This document shows positions 17,001 through 27,216 of a DNA stretch of 64,000 nt, one piece after another (the first letter of the stretch is position 1; the number at the start of each line of letters is the position of its first letter). This stretch comes from Kofleriaceae bacterium (lineage in GTDB: Bacteria; Myxococcota_A; Polyangia; Haliangiales; Haliangiaceae): NCBI GenBank assembly GCA_025357755.1, contig JANXOP010000039.1, positions 1-64,000 of the forward strand, written 5' to 3'. Both the position numbers and the translations under genes were made by a program. The notes beneath the pieces were generated by a model. It worked only from the letters and a program-made list of their open reading frames with translations. It made no database searches and was not told where the DNA came from.

Positions 17001-19583
17001 CTCGCGGCGTCGGCTGAATTCTCGCTCGAGTCGCTGGTCGCGACCTCGGTCCAGATCGGGCAGCTCGAATACGAAACGTTAGCTGCAACCGGCAAGACCG
17101 CGACCCTCGCGCAGATCGAGCAGAGTGCGCTCGTCGGGCTCGGAATGATGCTCGGCGCGCGTGTGAATCACCTTGTCCTCGCGGGATCGCTCGAGAATGC
17201 CGGCATTGTCCTCGGCGAGAAGCTCTTCGGGCTTCGGAGCCGTATCGAGGGGCTCGTCGCGCACAACGAATCCTCGGAGAACGTGGCGACGGCGATGGAG
17301 CTGATCGAAAACGCGGGCGAGTACGCGAAGGAGCTCGCGCAGCGACATGCCGAGCTCGAGGCAAAGAGCGATCACGAGCTCGGGGCGATGAGTATCACGC
17401 GCGCTCAAATCCGAGAGCTAGCGCGTCAGCTGAAGACCGTCTCCGAAGATGTGTTGGTTCGCAATGCCGCCGAGGTCGAGACCCTCGTCGCGTTGCACAC
17501 GGTTGTTCCTGGGCGCGTGTATTCGGGGAGCGAGGCGCACGTCCGGACCGTGGCAAGCGCGTATGGCCGTCAGGGCTATCGCGGCGTCGAGACGCCCGAA
17601 GGTCTCCACCTCACCAAACAAGGTGCTCCCACACTCGACCTCTTCGTGCATCGAGATCCGGCGTCCGAGCACGTGCGGTCGCAAACGGATCAAGGGGTCG
17701 CGAACAAAGAGCGAGAGCGCGATGCGTTGCGTCGGATGCCGGTTCCGGCGGACCCGACGGTCGTCGATGCGCACATCAAAGGCGGTCAGAGCGGGACGGA
17801 CCTACACAACCACTTCTTGGGCAATGTCGAGCCTGAAGCATTCGCATTGCAGATGGAGCTCGCGGGCAGAGGAATGAAGCCTGGCGATGTTTCGAAGTGG
17901 GAGCCGCTTCTGCGAGAGAGCGTCGCTCACGAAGAGCTGGGCTATCCGAGGTCGGCTGAGAAGCTCGGACAACGCGGCGTGTCGGGTGACGCTCTGCGGG
18001 AGGTAAACGCGGCGCTCAGGAAAATAGAGAAGCTCAAGCCCGCGACGTCAGCGGAGACTCGACTCCAGATCGAGACGATCGCCAAAGACGCGGTGACCAA
18101 AGCATTTCAAGCTACGTCGGAGACCGACTTCAACAGCGCCTACGAGATTCGGGATGCGCTCATCAAAGATGTCTACGGCGTTGCCGATCGACGAGCGGTG
18201 ATGAACGACGAAGCACAAATCTCCCGAGACAAGGACTCATTGCTCGCGCACTTCGAAGGACGCCGTGTCGTCGTGCAGCGAATCATGCACGCGGTCGAGC
18301 TCGAGTCGGACCCGCACGCGAATCGGACCGAGCTGGAGGCCCTGCGTAGCTCGATCAAACAGCAATTCGCATACGATCGGTACGCGATCGATACGTTGAT
18401 CTCGCTCGCGCGAGAGGGCGTCACCTATACCGAACAGTCGAATAGTCTCAGTAAGCTACAAGCGCGCTTTGACCCACAGATGATCGAGTGGGCTCGTGCG
18501 AAGGCAAAGCTCGCGGAGCCCGGTCTCGCCCGAGCGCTCGACAAGCTCGTTGTCAAACACCTCGCGATGATCGCGACCCGCAGCTTTGGCGAGCGTGGTG
18601 AGATCGACCGCCGGGACGTCACGGACAAAGCAAGGTTCAATAACGTCCAGTTCGAAAAGGAAGTCGATGGGCTTGTTGCAGTCGCAAAGCGCAACGACGT
18701 CGCGGGCATCGACATCGCCGGCGTGGAGAGCTACGAGTTCGATCAGGTCGGCGCCGAGCGGTTCACGTACGTATACGACCAGCTCGCCGCTGTCGCGCTC
18801 GAGCGTGGGTCTCCGATAGTCTTCCGTCCACACGTCGGCGAGGGCGCGATCGATACGGTCGCCGGTGAAGCCTACGGGCGCGATCACAATCGGCAGATGA
18901 CGAAGGATCGCAGTCAGCTAAGTCACTATGAACGCGCCGAAAAGAATCTCGAAGTGATCATCAAGGTCATGGAGACGATCGCCGCGAGGCGCGAGAACAG
19001 CAGCTACGGTGGCCGACTTCCACCCGAAGTGATCGTGCGGTTTGGCCACGCGACTCACGCCACGCCGCGCCAAGTAGAGCGCATGGCGCGGCTGGGGATT
19101 CATGTCGAGGTCAACTTGTCGTCGAACCAGGCGACAGGGGCCTCGGCGACCAACAAGCCGGCGCGCGGCCAGCTCGATCACACCTCACCTCCGGTGGACA
19201 GCACGCTCTTGGCGGACAAGACGCACTCGGTAGAGGACCACGCATTTGCATCGCTGGTGTTTCACGAGGCGAGCATCATGGTCAGCACGGATGGAAACTC
19301 GGTGATGAACACCAACCTCACGTTCGAGTTTCGCCGCGCGAAGGAGGTCATCAGCAGCATCATCAGTAACGATCGCGCGGTCGAGGTCGCGCTGAGCGAC
19401 GCGCTGGAGATGAACTTCGAAGGTGGCAACATCCACATCGAACATACGGAGCCGAACGGCAAGGTCTTGGTGCGCTATCGCCAGATGTCGGCAAGAAAAC
19501 AGAAAGTCTTTGCGGCAGCGTATCGTCGGTTATTCGAGAATGCTGCCGGCTACGTGAAACGTTTTGGTGAAGGAACGAAGTGA
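14043..19583 (+). CDS. Giant DUF4157 (eCIS-associated) protein with C-terminal adenosine-deaminase-like domain
   Basis: A 1846-residue protein. Residues 60-145 match DUF4157, a metallopeptidase-like domain strongly linked to extracellular contractile injection systems: a GHVNVHTG segment, then LAHEVAHVLQ with HExxH at 137-141. The middle is mostly helical, with a hydrophobic Ala/Gly-rich patch at about 885-960 of the kind found before toxin tips. The C-terminal 600 residues carry the full adenosine-deaminase set: HNH at 1255-1257 (two zinc ligands), HVGE at 1597-1600 (zinc ligand and catalytic Glu), GHATH with His 1669 (catalytic), and STDGN with Asp 1750 (zinc ligand). The second Asp usual after it is Gly. 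Between HNH and HVGE there are 340 residues against about 200 in classical enzymes, so an insertion. No signal peptide. The next gene overlaps its stop by one base. Likely an injected or contact-dependent effector acting on adenine nucleotides; substrate is inference. Confidence 0.8.
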   Translation: MGDYADAKRTDPSVTDALARQRKPRPKGSDGSKPRARQLGEKARPKQSGVMFDAHHQASTPSDDALDVPVALPASLQTSLEATSGRSLGHVNVHTGAKGNEVATQHGARAVTIGNDIFVRDGHFEPDSEDGRSLLAHEVAHVLQADASRVGTVIAAEDEADTFAAAVRTGTRFTPNVGVTSGAAMRAPLGHDAFTAKMTYETEIAEQAHRDVTAPALLHLHTEDLRRDLRLYLDAQTFPLAPHASFAGGVAPFIAALFKAFESEDPAARITRLRSWVAPRDLYAIVDRERATSGASQPSLPKDGLDYAHGPVGTSAWTTSLALGIGQAVEERLLASLARMSKQLVTVTASHRAQGTIVTANDLVPAHPMDWEVALGMTGRGDPTIVVGPEHLATTDKVERTHKLSNFTWQGANGGPWNSLLVEPRTASIESVAATVLGDPREAYYLSKIGDYWIVDASIAAHIPAASRYALGDLKQYGVDRVFTDLRDVLQNQEHRSPVPRRDLPNAAPSATQQLAFGAHAGEVETAEVKRSVTTLQPVSTVALESSWVGVQEQLRGLQIVIRPFALDQLLNQAVERHRQHHLDLQQLSGDAAALRGAMFGQQTQLLAQIATTISALLPHAASGPARDTVAEYIEAANLSHLPETCRARMAAISSKAITQGAAPLEAELQKVTASLDAIRRLGPQATGAAKNSEHAFGSSLEVRANGLRSRVAAMRGHFMRGANSEADRMEVAAIATEVDTLLFDAAIVVEIAQLGQLFEMYEKLEESNWILFSELLRNLNDDSVGSDNRIGRLELERRGAMKFRQKLNVLHAKWLASQSTFAAQPGPLASESAAHETVKPAADQIRAELANLAGDTEVKAFLQRAVEIADDATARAQIVQLVTILGVMVASAITGNLVGAAAQAVGASATIASLTSLMADTAMFTGLNARLSGEPMLHAFITNGIGNLLTLGAMRGVKPLNIGQRLSRVLLGAKNGKATLFAVRALAASAEFSLESLVATSVQIGQLEYETLAATGKTATLAQIEQSALVGLGMMLGARVNHLVLAGSLENAGIVLGEKLFGLRSRIEGLVAHNESSENVATAMELIENAGEYAKELAQRHAELEAKSDHELGAMSITRAQIRELARQLKTVSEDVLVRNAAEVETLVALHTVVPGRVYSGSEAHVRTVASAYGRQGYRGVETPEGLHLTKQGAPTLDLFVHRDPASEHVRSQTDQGVANKERERDALRRMPVPADPTVVDAHIKGGQSGTDLHNHFLGNVEPEAFALQMELAGRGMKPGDVSKWEPLLRESVAHEELGYPRSAEKLGQRGVSGDALREVNAALRKIEKLKPATSAETRLQIETIAKDAVTKAFQATSETDFNSAYEIRDALIKDVYGVADRRAVMNDEAQISRDKDSLLAHFEGRRVVVQRIMHAVELESDPHANRTELEALRSSIKQQFAYDRYAIDTLISLAREGVTYTEQSNSLSKLQARFDPQMIEWARAKAKLAEPGLARALDKLVVKHLAMIATRSFGERGEIDRRDVTDKARFNNVQFEKEVDGLVAVAKRNDVAGIDIAGVESYEFDQVGAERFTYVYDQLAAVALERGSPIVFRPHVGEGAIDTVAGEAYGRDHNRQMTKDRSQLSHYERAEKNLEVIIKVMETIAARRENSSYGGRLPPEVIVRFGHATHATPRQVERMARLGIHVEVNLSSNQATGASATNKPARGQLDHTSPPVDSTLLADKTHSVEDHAFASLVFHEASIMVSTDGNSVMNTNLTFEFRRAKEVISSIISNDRAVEVALSDALEMNFEGGNIHIEHTEPNGKVLVRYRQMSARKQKVFAAAYRRLFENAAGYVKRFGEGTK

Positions 19584-20755
19584 TGGTGGATGAATTCTTC
19601 AAGACCCGTGGCCGCGTTCGCAGTTTGCGCGAGATACGGTTTGCCGTCGGACTTCTGCGACCGTGCCCGCATTGCGGGGAGCGAGAGATCGGCGAGATGG
19701 AGGAGTTCGACAACACGACCCCCGCCTTCATGTTCGAGACTCGATGTCCGTCCTGCAATGCCGAACGTAGGTTCTCTTTCGCCGTAATGGGAAACGTGTA
19801 CGCGGGTCCGTACATTCCCGAGACCCTTTACGAGCTCGGAGTCGGCGTCTCCGAAATCATTACGCCAGCAGAGTTCGAGATCGAGGTGCGACGATTGGGG
19901 CCACTGACGCAGGCAGACCCCACGACCCTCGCTCCGAAGGAATGGCACCCTGCGTGGGCTCCGACGTACCGCGCGATCCGCGCGGCGAAAGAGCGCCTGA
20001 AGTTTCCGGATCCCCCATCGTTTATAATCGCAGAACAAGAACGCCTACAGCGCCGCGTCGAGATCTTCGATCGCGACATGCAGCGGATCGAGAAGCTCGA
20101 AGGCTTCAAACCACCGCGCGGCAACTTCGGTCGCGAAGAATATCGTGCGCACGAGGGCTGGCTCGAGCGTGGCCGCACGGGCGACGGCCGATTCGAAGTC
20201 GAGAACCTCAAGGAGATCGAAGTGCGGGTCACCGCTGCCGAGCTGACCGCGTCCCGGCTCGTGAATTTCAGCGCCGAGCGCGCGGCCCTCGTCGGCGTGG
20301 TCTTCGACGAGGCCGAGTGGATCGATTGCAAATTGCCGGGCACCAACCTTCGCGAGATTCACCTTCGCGATGCCACCCTGCTTCGCTGCGAGCTCCGGCA
20401 AGCCGACATGACCATGGCCAAGCTGACCCGCGCGACCTTGATCGAGTGTGACCTCACGGCCACGCACCAAGATCGCGCCACCTGGACCGGCGCGCTGGTC
20501 CGCGGCTGCAAGTTCGTCAACGCGCGGTTCGAGGACGCGCGGCTCGATGGGTCCAAGTTCTCCGGCTGCGAGATGCGCGGTGCCAGCTTCGCGACCGGAG
20601 CGATGCCAGATCTAGCAACGACCCACGGTGCGCTCTTCGAAGATTGCGACCTGCGCGAGACGAAGTGGTCCGGCCGCGATCTATCCGGTGTGCAGTTCAT
20701 TCGCTGTCAGCTCGATGGAGCCATCGGGCTCAGCGACGCCATCATCGAGCCATGA
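19583..20755 (+). CDS. Zinc-ribbon plus pentapeptide-repeat protein, candidate immunity protein
   Basis: A 390-residue cytosolic protein. The N-terminus has a zinc ribbon, CPHC at 28-31 and CPSC at 55-58, around an EFDNTTPAFMFE segment. The middle is charged and helical. From about residue 215 to the end, pentapeptide-type repeats of the A(D/N)Lxx kind follow (for example ATLLRCELRQADMTMAKL), which fold into a right-handed quadrilateral helix. Start ATG 19583 uses the last base of the effector stop codon (TGATG); GTG 19580 is also possible. This tight coupling is what one expects of a toxin-immunity pair. Pentapeptide proteins can also protect by mimicking DNA or act as scaffolds. The immunity role is inference from position. 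Confidence 0.7.
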   Translation: MVDEFFKTRGRVRSLREIRFAVGLLRPCPHCGEREIGEMEEFDNTTPAFMFETRCPSCNAERRFSFAVMGNVYAGPYIPETLYELGVGVSEIITPAEFEIEVRRLGPLTQADPTTLAPKEWHPAWAPTYRAIRAAKERLKFPDPPSFIIAEQERLQRRVEIFDRDMQRIEKLEGFKPPRGNFGREEYRAHEGWLERGRTGDGRFEVENLKEIEVRVTAAELTASRLVNFSAERAALVGVVFDEAEWIDCKLPGTNLREIHLRDATLLRCELRQADMTMAKLTRATLIECDLTATHQDRATWTGALVRGCKFVNARFEDARLDGSKFSGCEMRGASFATGAMPDLATTHGALFEDCDLRETKWSGRDLSGVQFIRCQLDGAIGLSDAIIEP

Positions 20756-20831
20756 GCGCGCTCGCAAGCGATTGATTTGACTGCACATACAAGCTACGCA
20801 ACTTCGAGCCACGGCGGCCGATAGCTTCGGG

Positions 20832-21217
20832 ATGAACGAGCCAGAACCATCGCTCCGAATCCTGGCGAACGTCGCGTTCGGTACCGGGCCTGCACGACCG
20901 GCGCGCACGGCACCGCGTGTGCCGGAGACGCCGAAGGCGACCGTGAAGATGCACAGCATCATCGAGACCGAGGTCGCTCGCATCATCGAAGCGCAGCCCG
21001 AGGCTGGAGAGTCGGTGCAACGCGCGTTCGATCGCAAGGAACAGGAGCTTCGTGCACTGTTCCTGAGCCTCACCCGTGCCGAGAGCGTCGCGTTGCATTC
21101 GAAGCTGAGCTACGACCGCGAGCTCGCAACCTCGGTGCTCGCGCGCCTGACCGCGGAACGGCGCACCCGCGTGCTCGCACGACTCGCGGAAGTCTCGAGC
21201 ACGAAGGCTGGTGTCCG

Positions 21218-21221
<4 letters not shown>
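20832..21221 (+). CDS. Small helical protein coupled to AAA+ ATPase
   Basis: A 129-residue protein: a Pro/Arg-rich disordered start (about 38 residues), then helices with HSIIETEVARIIEAQ and FDRKEQELRALFLSLT, likely a coiled-coil hairpin. No signal or membrane segment. Its stop overlaps the GTG start of the ATPase gene by 4 bp (GTGA). Position suggests an adaptor or substrate-recognition partner for the ATPase. I do not recognise a family. Confidence 0.6.
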
Positions 21222-23168
<1,947 letters not shown>

Positions 23169-23192
23169 CCGAATGCAGAAAGCGGGACCCAC

Positions 23193-23507
23193 TCAGAGCA
23201 GATCGACCCAGATCTCGTCGGAGATCTGGGTGATCTTGTAGCGGCGCAGCTCGAGGCTCGCATCGTGGCGGCACTTGCCGGTGCGCAGATCGAACTCGTA
23301 CGCGTGGCCCGGGCACACGATCGCGCCGTCCTCGAGCCAGCCGTTCGCGAGCGCGACATCCTCGTGCGGACACACGCCGGCGGTCGCGATCAATTCGCCG
23401 GTGAGGTTCGTGATGATCACGGGCCAGGTCACGCCCGTCACCCGGAACGCGCGGAACTCGCCCTCGGCGACATCGCCGACGTGGCAGACCTTCACGCGCA
23501 GCGCCAT
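23193..23507 (-). CDS. Rieske [2Fe-2S] ferredoxin-like protein
   Basis: A 104-residue soluble protein with both Rieske cluster motifs: CPHEDVAL (C-x-H) near residue 46 and CPGHAYEF (C-x2-H) near residue 65, separated by 16-17 residues. It would carry electrons to an oxygenase or nitrite-reductase-type partner; no such partner is adjacent. ATG 23507 follows the DppC-type gene after 2 bp, so it is the last gene of that operon. The start choice gives the normal length for ferredoxins of aromatic dioxygenase systems. It ends 24 bp from the convergent ATPase gene. Confidence 0.87.
   Translation of the reverse strand: MALRVKVCHVGDVAEGEFRAFRVTGVTWPVIITNLTGELIATAGVCPHEDVALANGWLEDGAIVCPGHAYEFDLRTGKCRHDASLELRRYKITQISDEIWVDLL
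23207..23230. repeat. 10-bp perfect hairpin at the end of the Rieske gene
   Basis: CCCAGATCTC (23207-23216) and GAGATCTGGG (23221-23230) pair perfectly around GTCG. It lies within the last dozen codons of the Rieske gene, close to the convergent junction with the ATPase gene. There is no T-run, so it is at best a transcript-end stabilising or factor-assisted stop structure. Confidence 0.45.
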
Positions 23508-23509
23508 CC

Positions 23510-24301
23510 CTAGACCTTCGCCCGGGTGCGAGGGTCGAGTCCATCGCCGAGCAGGTTGACTGCGATCATCACCCACGCGATCGCTATCCCGGGGACCAGG
23601 ACGTAGGTGCGAAAGCCGCTCTTCCAGAGGAACGCCGTGCCCTGCGCTAGCATCGCACCCCAGGTGTAATCGACTTGCGGGCCGAGGCCCAGGAACGATA
23701 GCGCGGCCTCGATCGCGATCACCGCACCGAAGCCGAACGTGATCTGGACGATCGCGGGACCGACGAGGTTCGGCATCAGGTGGCGCAACATGATCCGCGG
23801 GCCCGAGGCGCCGAGCGCGCGCGCCGCCGTGATGAAATCGCGCTCGCGCAGGGCGAGCACCTGGCCGCGAGCGACCCGCGCGTAGCCGACCCAGCCGTTC
23901 GCGCACAGCGCGAAGATCACGACACCGATGCCGGGGCGGCGCACGGTCGCGACGATCGCGATGTTGAGCAGGATGCCGGGGAACGCCATCAAGATATCGA
24001 CGCATCGCATCGCAACTTCGTCGGCCCAGCCGCGATACCAGCCGGCGAGCGTGCCGACCGCGATGCCGATCGTGGCGGAGATCGTGACGACGCTGACGCT
24101 GATCACGAGCGCCTCGCGGGCGCCCCACAGGAGCTGCGACAGCGTGTCGATGCCGTTCGAATCGGTGCCGAGCCAGTGCGCGGCCGAGGCGGGCAAGAAC
24201 CGCAACGCCAGATCGATGTGCGCCGGATCGAATGGCGCGAGCCACGGGCCGAACACGCCGAGGATCACGAACACCACGAGCATGGCGGCGCCGATCCTCA
24301 T
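23510..24301 (-). CDS. dppC: ABC transporter permease, DppC/OppC type
   Basis: A 263-residue inner-membrane permease of the peptide/nickel uptake class. It has the DppC-type start with one N-terminal helix ([17 protein letters not shown]), the periplasmic [20 protein letters not shown] segment typical of DppC, and the EAA loop [15 protein letters not shown]-like stretch ([19 protein letters not shown]). Its ATG overlaps the DppB-type stop by 4 bp. No ATP-binding or substrate-binding gene is in the window, so these must be elsewhere. Substrate could be a di/oligopeptide or another small solute. Confidence 0.87.
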   Translation of the reverse strand: MRIGAAMLVVFVILGVFGPWLAPFDPAHIDLALRFLPASAAHWLGTDSNGIDTLSQLLWGAREALVISVSVVTISATIGIAVGTLAGWYRGWADEVAMRCVDILMAFPGILLNIAIVATVRRPGIGVVIFALCANGWVGYARVARGQVLALRERDFITAARALGASGPRIMLRHLMPNLVGPAIVQITFGFGAVIAIEAALSFLGLGPQVDYTWGAMLAQGTAFLWKSGFRTYVLVPGIAIAWVMIAVNLLGDGLDPRTRAKV

Positions 24302-25233
24302 GCGACGCGGATCCTCGGATCGATCAAGCCGTAGGTGAGATCGACCGCGATGTTGACGAGCACGTAGATCACCGCGATCACGAACACGGTGCCTTGCACG
24401 ACCGGATAATCGCGCTCGCTGATCGCCTCGAGGAGTGTGGTGCCGAGGCCCGGCCGCGCGAACACTTTCTCGACGATGATCGCGCCCGTGAGGAGCGAGC
24501 CGAACTGCATGCCCGCGACGGTGATCACCGGCAGGAGCGCGTTGCGAAGTGCGTGGCGGAATAAGACCGTGCGCTCCGGTAGGCCCTTCGCGCGGGCGGT
24601 GCGAACGTAGTCTTCACGCAGCACCTCGAGCATCGAGCTGCGCGTCATCCGCGACAGCATCGCCATCAGGTGCATGCCGACCGCGATCGCGGGCAAGATC
24701 AGCGCGGTCGCGCCGGTCTCGGTCGGGCCTGGCAACCAGCCGAGCTCGGCGAAGAACACGAGCACCAGCACGCTCGCGAACAGCATCATCGGCACCGCGA
24801 TGCCGGAGAGCGCGGCGATGCTCGCGAGCGTATCGATCCACGTATGCTTGTGAACGGCCGCGAGCACGCCGAGCGGCAGGGCGAGCACGATGCCGACGAG
24901 CATTCCGGCGAGCGCGAGCGCGAGCGTGTGCGGCATCACCGCGAAGATCCGCGCGGCGACGCTCGGCTTGTGCTCGGGATCGGGGCACTGATGACCGAGC
25001 GTGCCATCGACGACGTGACCGAGGAACGTGACGAGCTGGGCCGGTGCCGAGCGATCGAGCCCGAGGCAGTGCTCGAGCTTCGCGCGCTGCTCGGGCGTCG
25101 CTTCGCCACCCGCGAGGTGGTCGATCGGATCACCCGGCACGAGGTGCAGGAACGCGAACACCAACACCGTGACACCGAGGATCGCGAGTGCACCGGAGGC
25201 GAGCCGGCGCAGCAGGAACGATCCGAGGCTCAT
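24298..25233 (-). CDS. dppB: ABC transporter permease, DppB/OppB type
   Basis: A 311-residue inner-membrane permease. It starts with the DppB-type first helix and [11 protein letters not shown], followed by six hydrophobic segments. The EAA loop reads [17 protein letters not shown], and the C-terminus has the family segment [25 protein letters not shown]. Forms a heterodimer with the next gene product. A lipoprotein gene lies 12 bp upstream on the same strand, so transcription may begin before that gene. Confidence 0.9.
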   Translation of the reverse strand: MSLGSFLLRRLASGALAILGVTVLVFAFLHLVPGDPIDHLAGGEATPEQRAKLEHCLGLDRSAPAQLVTFLGHVVDGTLGHQCPDPEHKPSVAARIFAVMPHTLALALAGMLVGIVLALPLGVLAAVHKHTWIDTLASIAALSGIAVPMMLFASVLVLVFFAELGWLPGPTETGATALILPAIAVGMHLMAMLSRMTRSSMLEVLREDYVRTARAKGLPERTVLFRHALRNALLPVITVAGMQFGSLLTGAIIVEKVFARPGLGTTLLEAISERDYPVVQGTVFVIAVIYVLVNIAVDLTYGLIDPRIRVA

Positions 25234-25245
25234 CGGAGCTCGGGG

Positions 25246-25743
25246 CTAGGGCGTGACCGGTTTCGGAGCGCAGAACTTCGGAGCGGAGTCGTCGACCTTC
25301 TGGCCGGGCGCGAGCACCGGCTCGCCGCCGTGGGCCTTCATCAAGGCGACGGTGCGGCACTCGTACTTGTCCCGGCAATCCGAATCGGTATCGCACTTCT
25401 TCATGCAGTAACGGGTCTCGGCGCTGCGCGGCACGCACTCGCCATCGAGCGTGCAGAGCTCGTCTTCCGAGCAATCGTCGGTCGAGACGTTCTCGGTCTC
25501 CGGGTTGCACGGCAGGTTCGAGAACGAGCCATCGAAGAAGCGAATGCACGCGGCTTCGCCAGGGCACGTCGAGTAATCGCAGCCCGCGATCGTGCAGTAC
25601 CCCTGATCCTCGGCGGTATCGCAGACCCGCGTGCCATCGACCGCACAGTCGGAGCCGACGATGCACGCATCCCCGATCTGCTTGCCGCATCCGAAGGCGG
25701 CGAGAACGAGGACTAACAACGAAAAGCGCATGAGCCGGCGCAT
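25246..25743 (-). CDS. Cys-rich lipoprotein
   Basis: A 165-residue exported protein with a lipobox signal ([12 protein letters not shown]; Cys near residue 19). The mature part holds about 17 cysteines in short loops such as [25 protein letters not shown] and [13 protein letters not shown], a disulfide-rich pattern common on the surface of myxobacteria. It precedes the permease pair by 12 bp on the same strand but is not a solute-binding protein by size or fold. Function unknown. Confidence 0.72.
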   Translation of the reverse strand: MRRLMRFSLLVLVLAAFGCGKQIGDACIVGSDCAVDGTRVCDTAEDQGYCTIAGCDYSTCPGEAACIRFFDGSFSNLPCNPETENVSTDDCSEDELCTLDGECVPRSAETRYCMKKCDTDSDCRDKYECRTVALMKAHGGEPVLAPGQKVDDSAPKFCAPKPVTP

Positions 25744-25811
25744 CCTATCGGCACGTTGGACTACCTACAAGGTGTGTGGGTTGCCTTGGAAATGCGCTAG
25801 GTTTCGCGGCC

Positions 25812-26264
25812 ATGCGAGCGGTCGTCCAGCGGGTCAGCCGGGCCAGCGTCACGGTCGAGGGTCGGGTGACCGGCGCCATCGAGCGGGGCCTGCTCGTTCT
25901 CCTCGGCGCGGGCGAGGGAGACGGGGCGAATGATCTCGCGTACCTCGTCGACAAGGTCCGTCATTTGAGGATCTTTCCCGACGCTGCCGGCAAGATGAAC
26001 CTGTCCGTGCTGGACGTCGCAGGCGCGGTCCTGGTGGTGAGCCAATTCACGCTCTATGGCGACGCGCGCCAGGGTCGGAGACCCGCGTTTACCAGCGCCC
26101 TCGAGCCGGTCGCGGCCAAGGCGCTCTACGAGCAGAGCCTCGTCGCGCTTCGCGCCGCGGGAGTCGCTCATGTCGCCGCTGGAGAGTTCGGCGCGGATAT
26201 GAAGGTCGATCTCACGAACGACGGCCCCGTCACGATCCTCTTAGATTCTCGCAAGCTGTTCTAG
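25812..26264 (+). CDS. dtd: D-aminoacyl-tRNA deacylase
   Basis: Dtd hydrolyses D-aminoacyl-tRNA (and glycyl-tRNA-Ala), protecting translation. The 150-residue length is standard. The start [13 protein letters not shown], the active-site motif SQFTLYGD near residue 78 and the cross-subunit motif NDGPVT near residue 138 are all intact. ATG 25812 is the family start; the frame upstream is not conserved. It is divergent from the Cys-rich lipoprotein with 68 bp between. Confidence 0.96.
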   Translation: MRAVVQRVSRASVTVEGRVTGAIERGLLVLLGAGEGDGANDLAYLVDKVRHLRIFPDAAGKMNLSVLDVAGAVLVVSQFTLYGDARQGRRPAFTSALEPVAAKALYEQSLVALRAAGVAHVAAGEFGADMKVDLTNDGPVTILLDSRKLF

Positions 26265-26304
26265 AACCTGGCGTCTGACCACGTTAGGTTCCCCGGCGGC
26301 GTCG

Positions 26305-27216
26305 ATGAAGGTTCGGTTCTGGGGAGTTCGCGGCTCGATTCCTGTCCCCGGGCGGACCACGAATCGCTACGGCGGCAATACCTCGTGTGTCGAGGTCCGC
26401 CCCAAGCACGGCTCGCCGATCATCATCGATGCGGGCACGGGTATCCGAAAGCTTGGCAAGTCGCTCATGGAAGAGCGGTTCGGCGAGGGCAAGGGCCGGG
26501 TCTCGATCCTAATCAGCCACACCCACTGGGATCACGTCCAGGGCTTGCCGTTCTTCTCGCCGCTCTACCGGCCGGGCAACCAGATCAACATCTTCGCGCG
26601 CCAGCGCGACCTGCACCTCGAGGCCGTGTTCTCGCAGCAGCACCACACCGCGTACTTCCCGGTGCCGCTCTCGAACCTCCACGCCGAGATGGCGTTCCAC
26701 GAGGTGATCGAGGGCGCGCAGTTCGACATCGAGGGCGCGAAGATCACGTGCGCGCGGTTGAACCATCCCTGGGTCGCGATCGCCTATCGCGTCGATGTCG
26801 ATCGCAGCTCGGTCGTGTACTGCAGTGATACGGCGCCGTTCGGCGACATGTTGCTCGGGCGCGATTTCATCGAGAAGCCGACCATGGGCACGCTGCCGCC
26901 GCCGGTGCGCGACGAGCTCGCGGTGATGCGCGCCGGCGTGGTTGCGCTCGCAAAAGATGCCGACCTCTTGATCTACGACACCCAGTTCACGCCCGAGGAA
27001 TACAAGGTGCGGCCGCACTGGGGCCACTCGCGCCCGGACGACGCGATCGAGATCGCGCGCGAAGCCCGCGTCAAGCAGCTGTGCTTGTTCCATCACGCGC
27101 CGATGCGCAGCGATGATGACAACGATCGGATCCTCGAGCTGGCGCGCGCGAGCGCGGGTACGTTGCCGGTGGTGAGCGCGTACGAGGGCCTCGAGATTCC
27201 GGTGGGTGATCAATGA
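26305..27216 (+). CDS. Metallo-beta-lactamase-fold hydrolase (first of a tandem pair)
   Basis: A 303-residue cytosolic protein beginning MKVRFWGVRGSIPVPG, the hallmark of a PhnP/RNase Z-like branch of the fold. It has the zinc motif SHTHWDHVQG (HxHxDH), a further NHPWVAIAYRV histidine, DTAPF and a C-terminal FHHAPMRSDDD. In myxobacteria and other groups such proteins sometimes accompany cyclic-nucleotide or stress signalling. The substrate here is unknown. It overlaps its paralogue by 4 bp (ATGA). Confidence 0.82.
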   Translation: MKVRFWGVRGSIPVPGRTTNRYGGNTSCVEVRPKHGSPIIIDAGTGIRKLGKSLMEERFGEGKGRVSILISHTHWDHVQGLPFFSPLYRPGNQINIFARQRDLHLEAVFSQQHHTAYFPVPLSNLHAEMAFHEVIEGAQFDIEGAKITCARLNHPWVAIAYRVDVDRSSVVYCSDTAPFGDMLLGRDFIEKPTMGTLPPPVRDELAVMRAGVVALAKDADLLIYDTQFTPEEYKVRPHWGHSRPDDAIEIAREARVKQLCLFHHAPMRSDDDNDRILELARASAGTLPVVSAYEGLEIPVGDQ

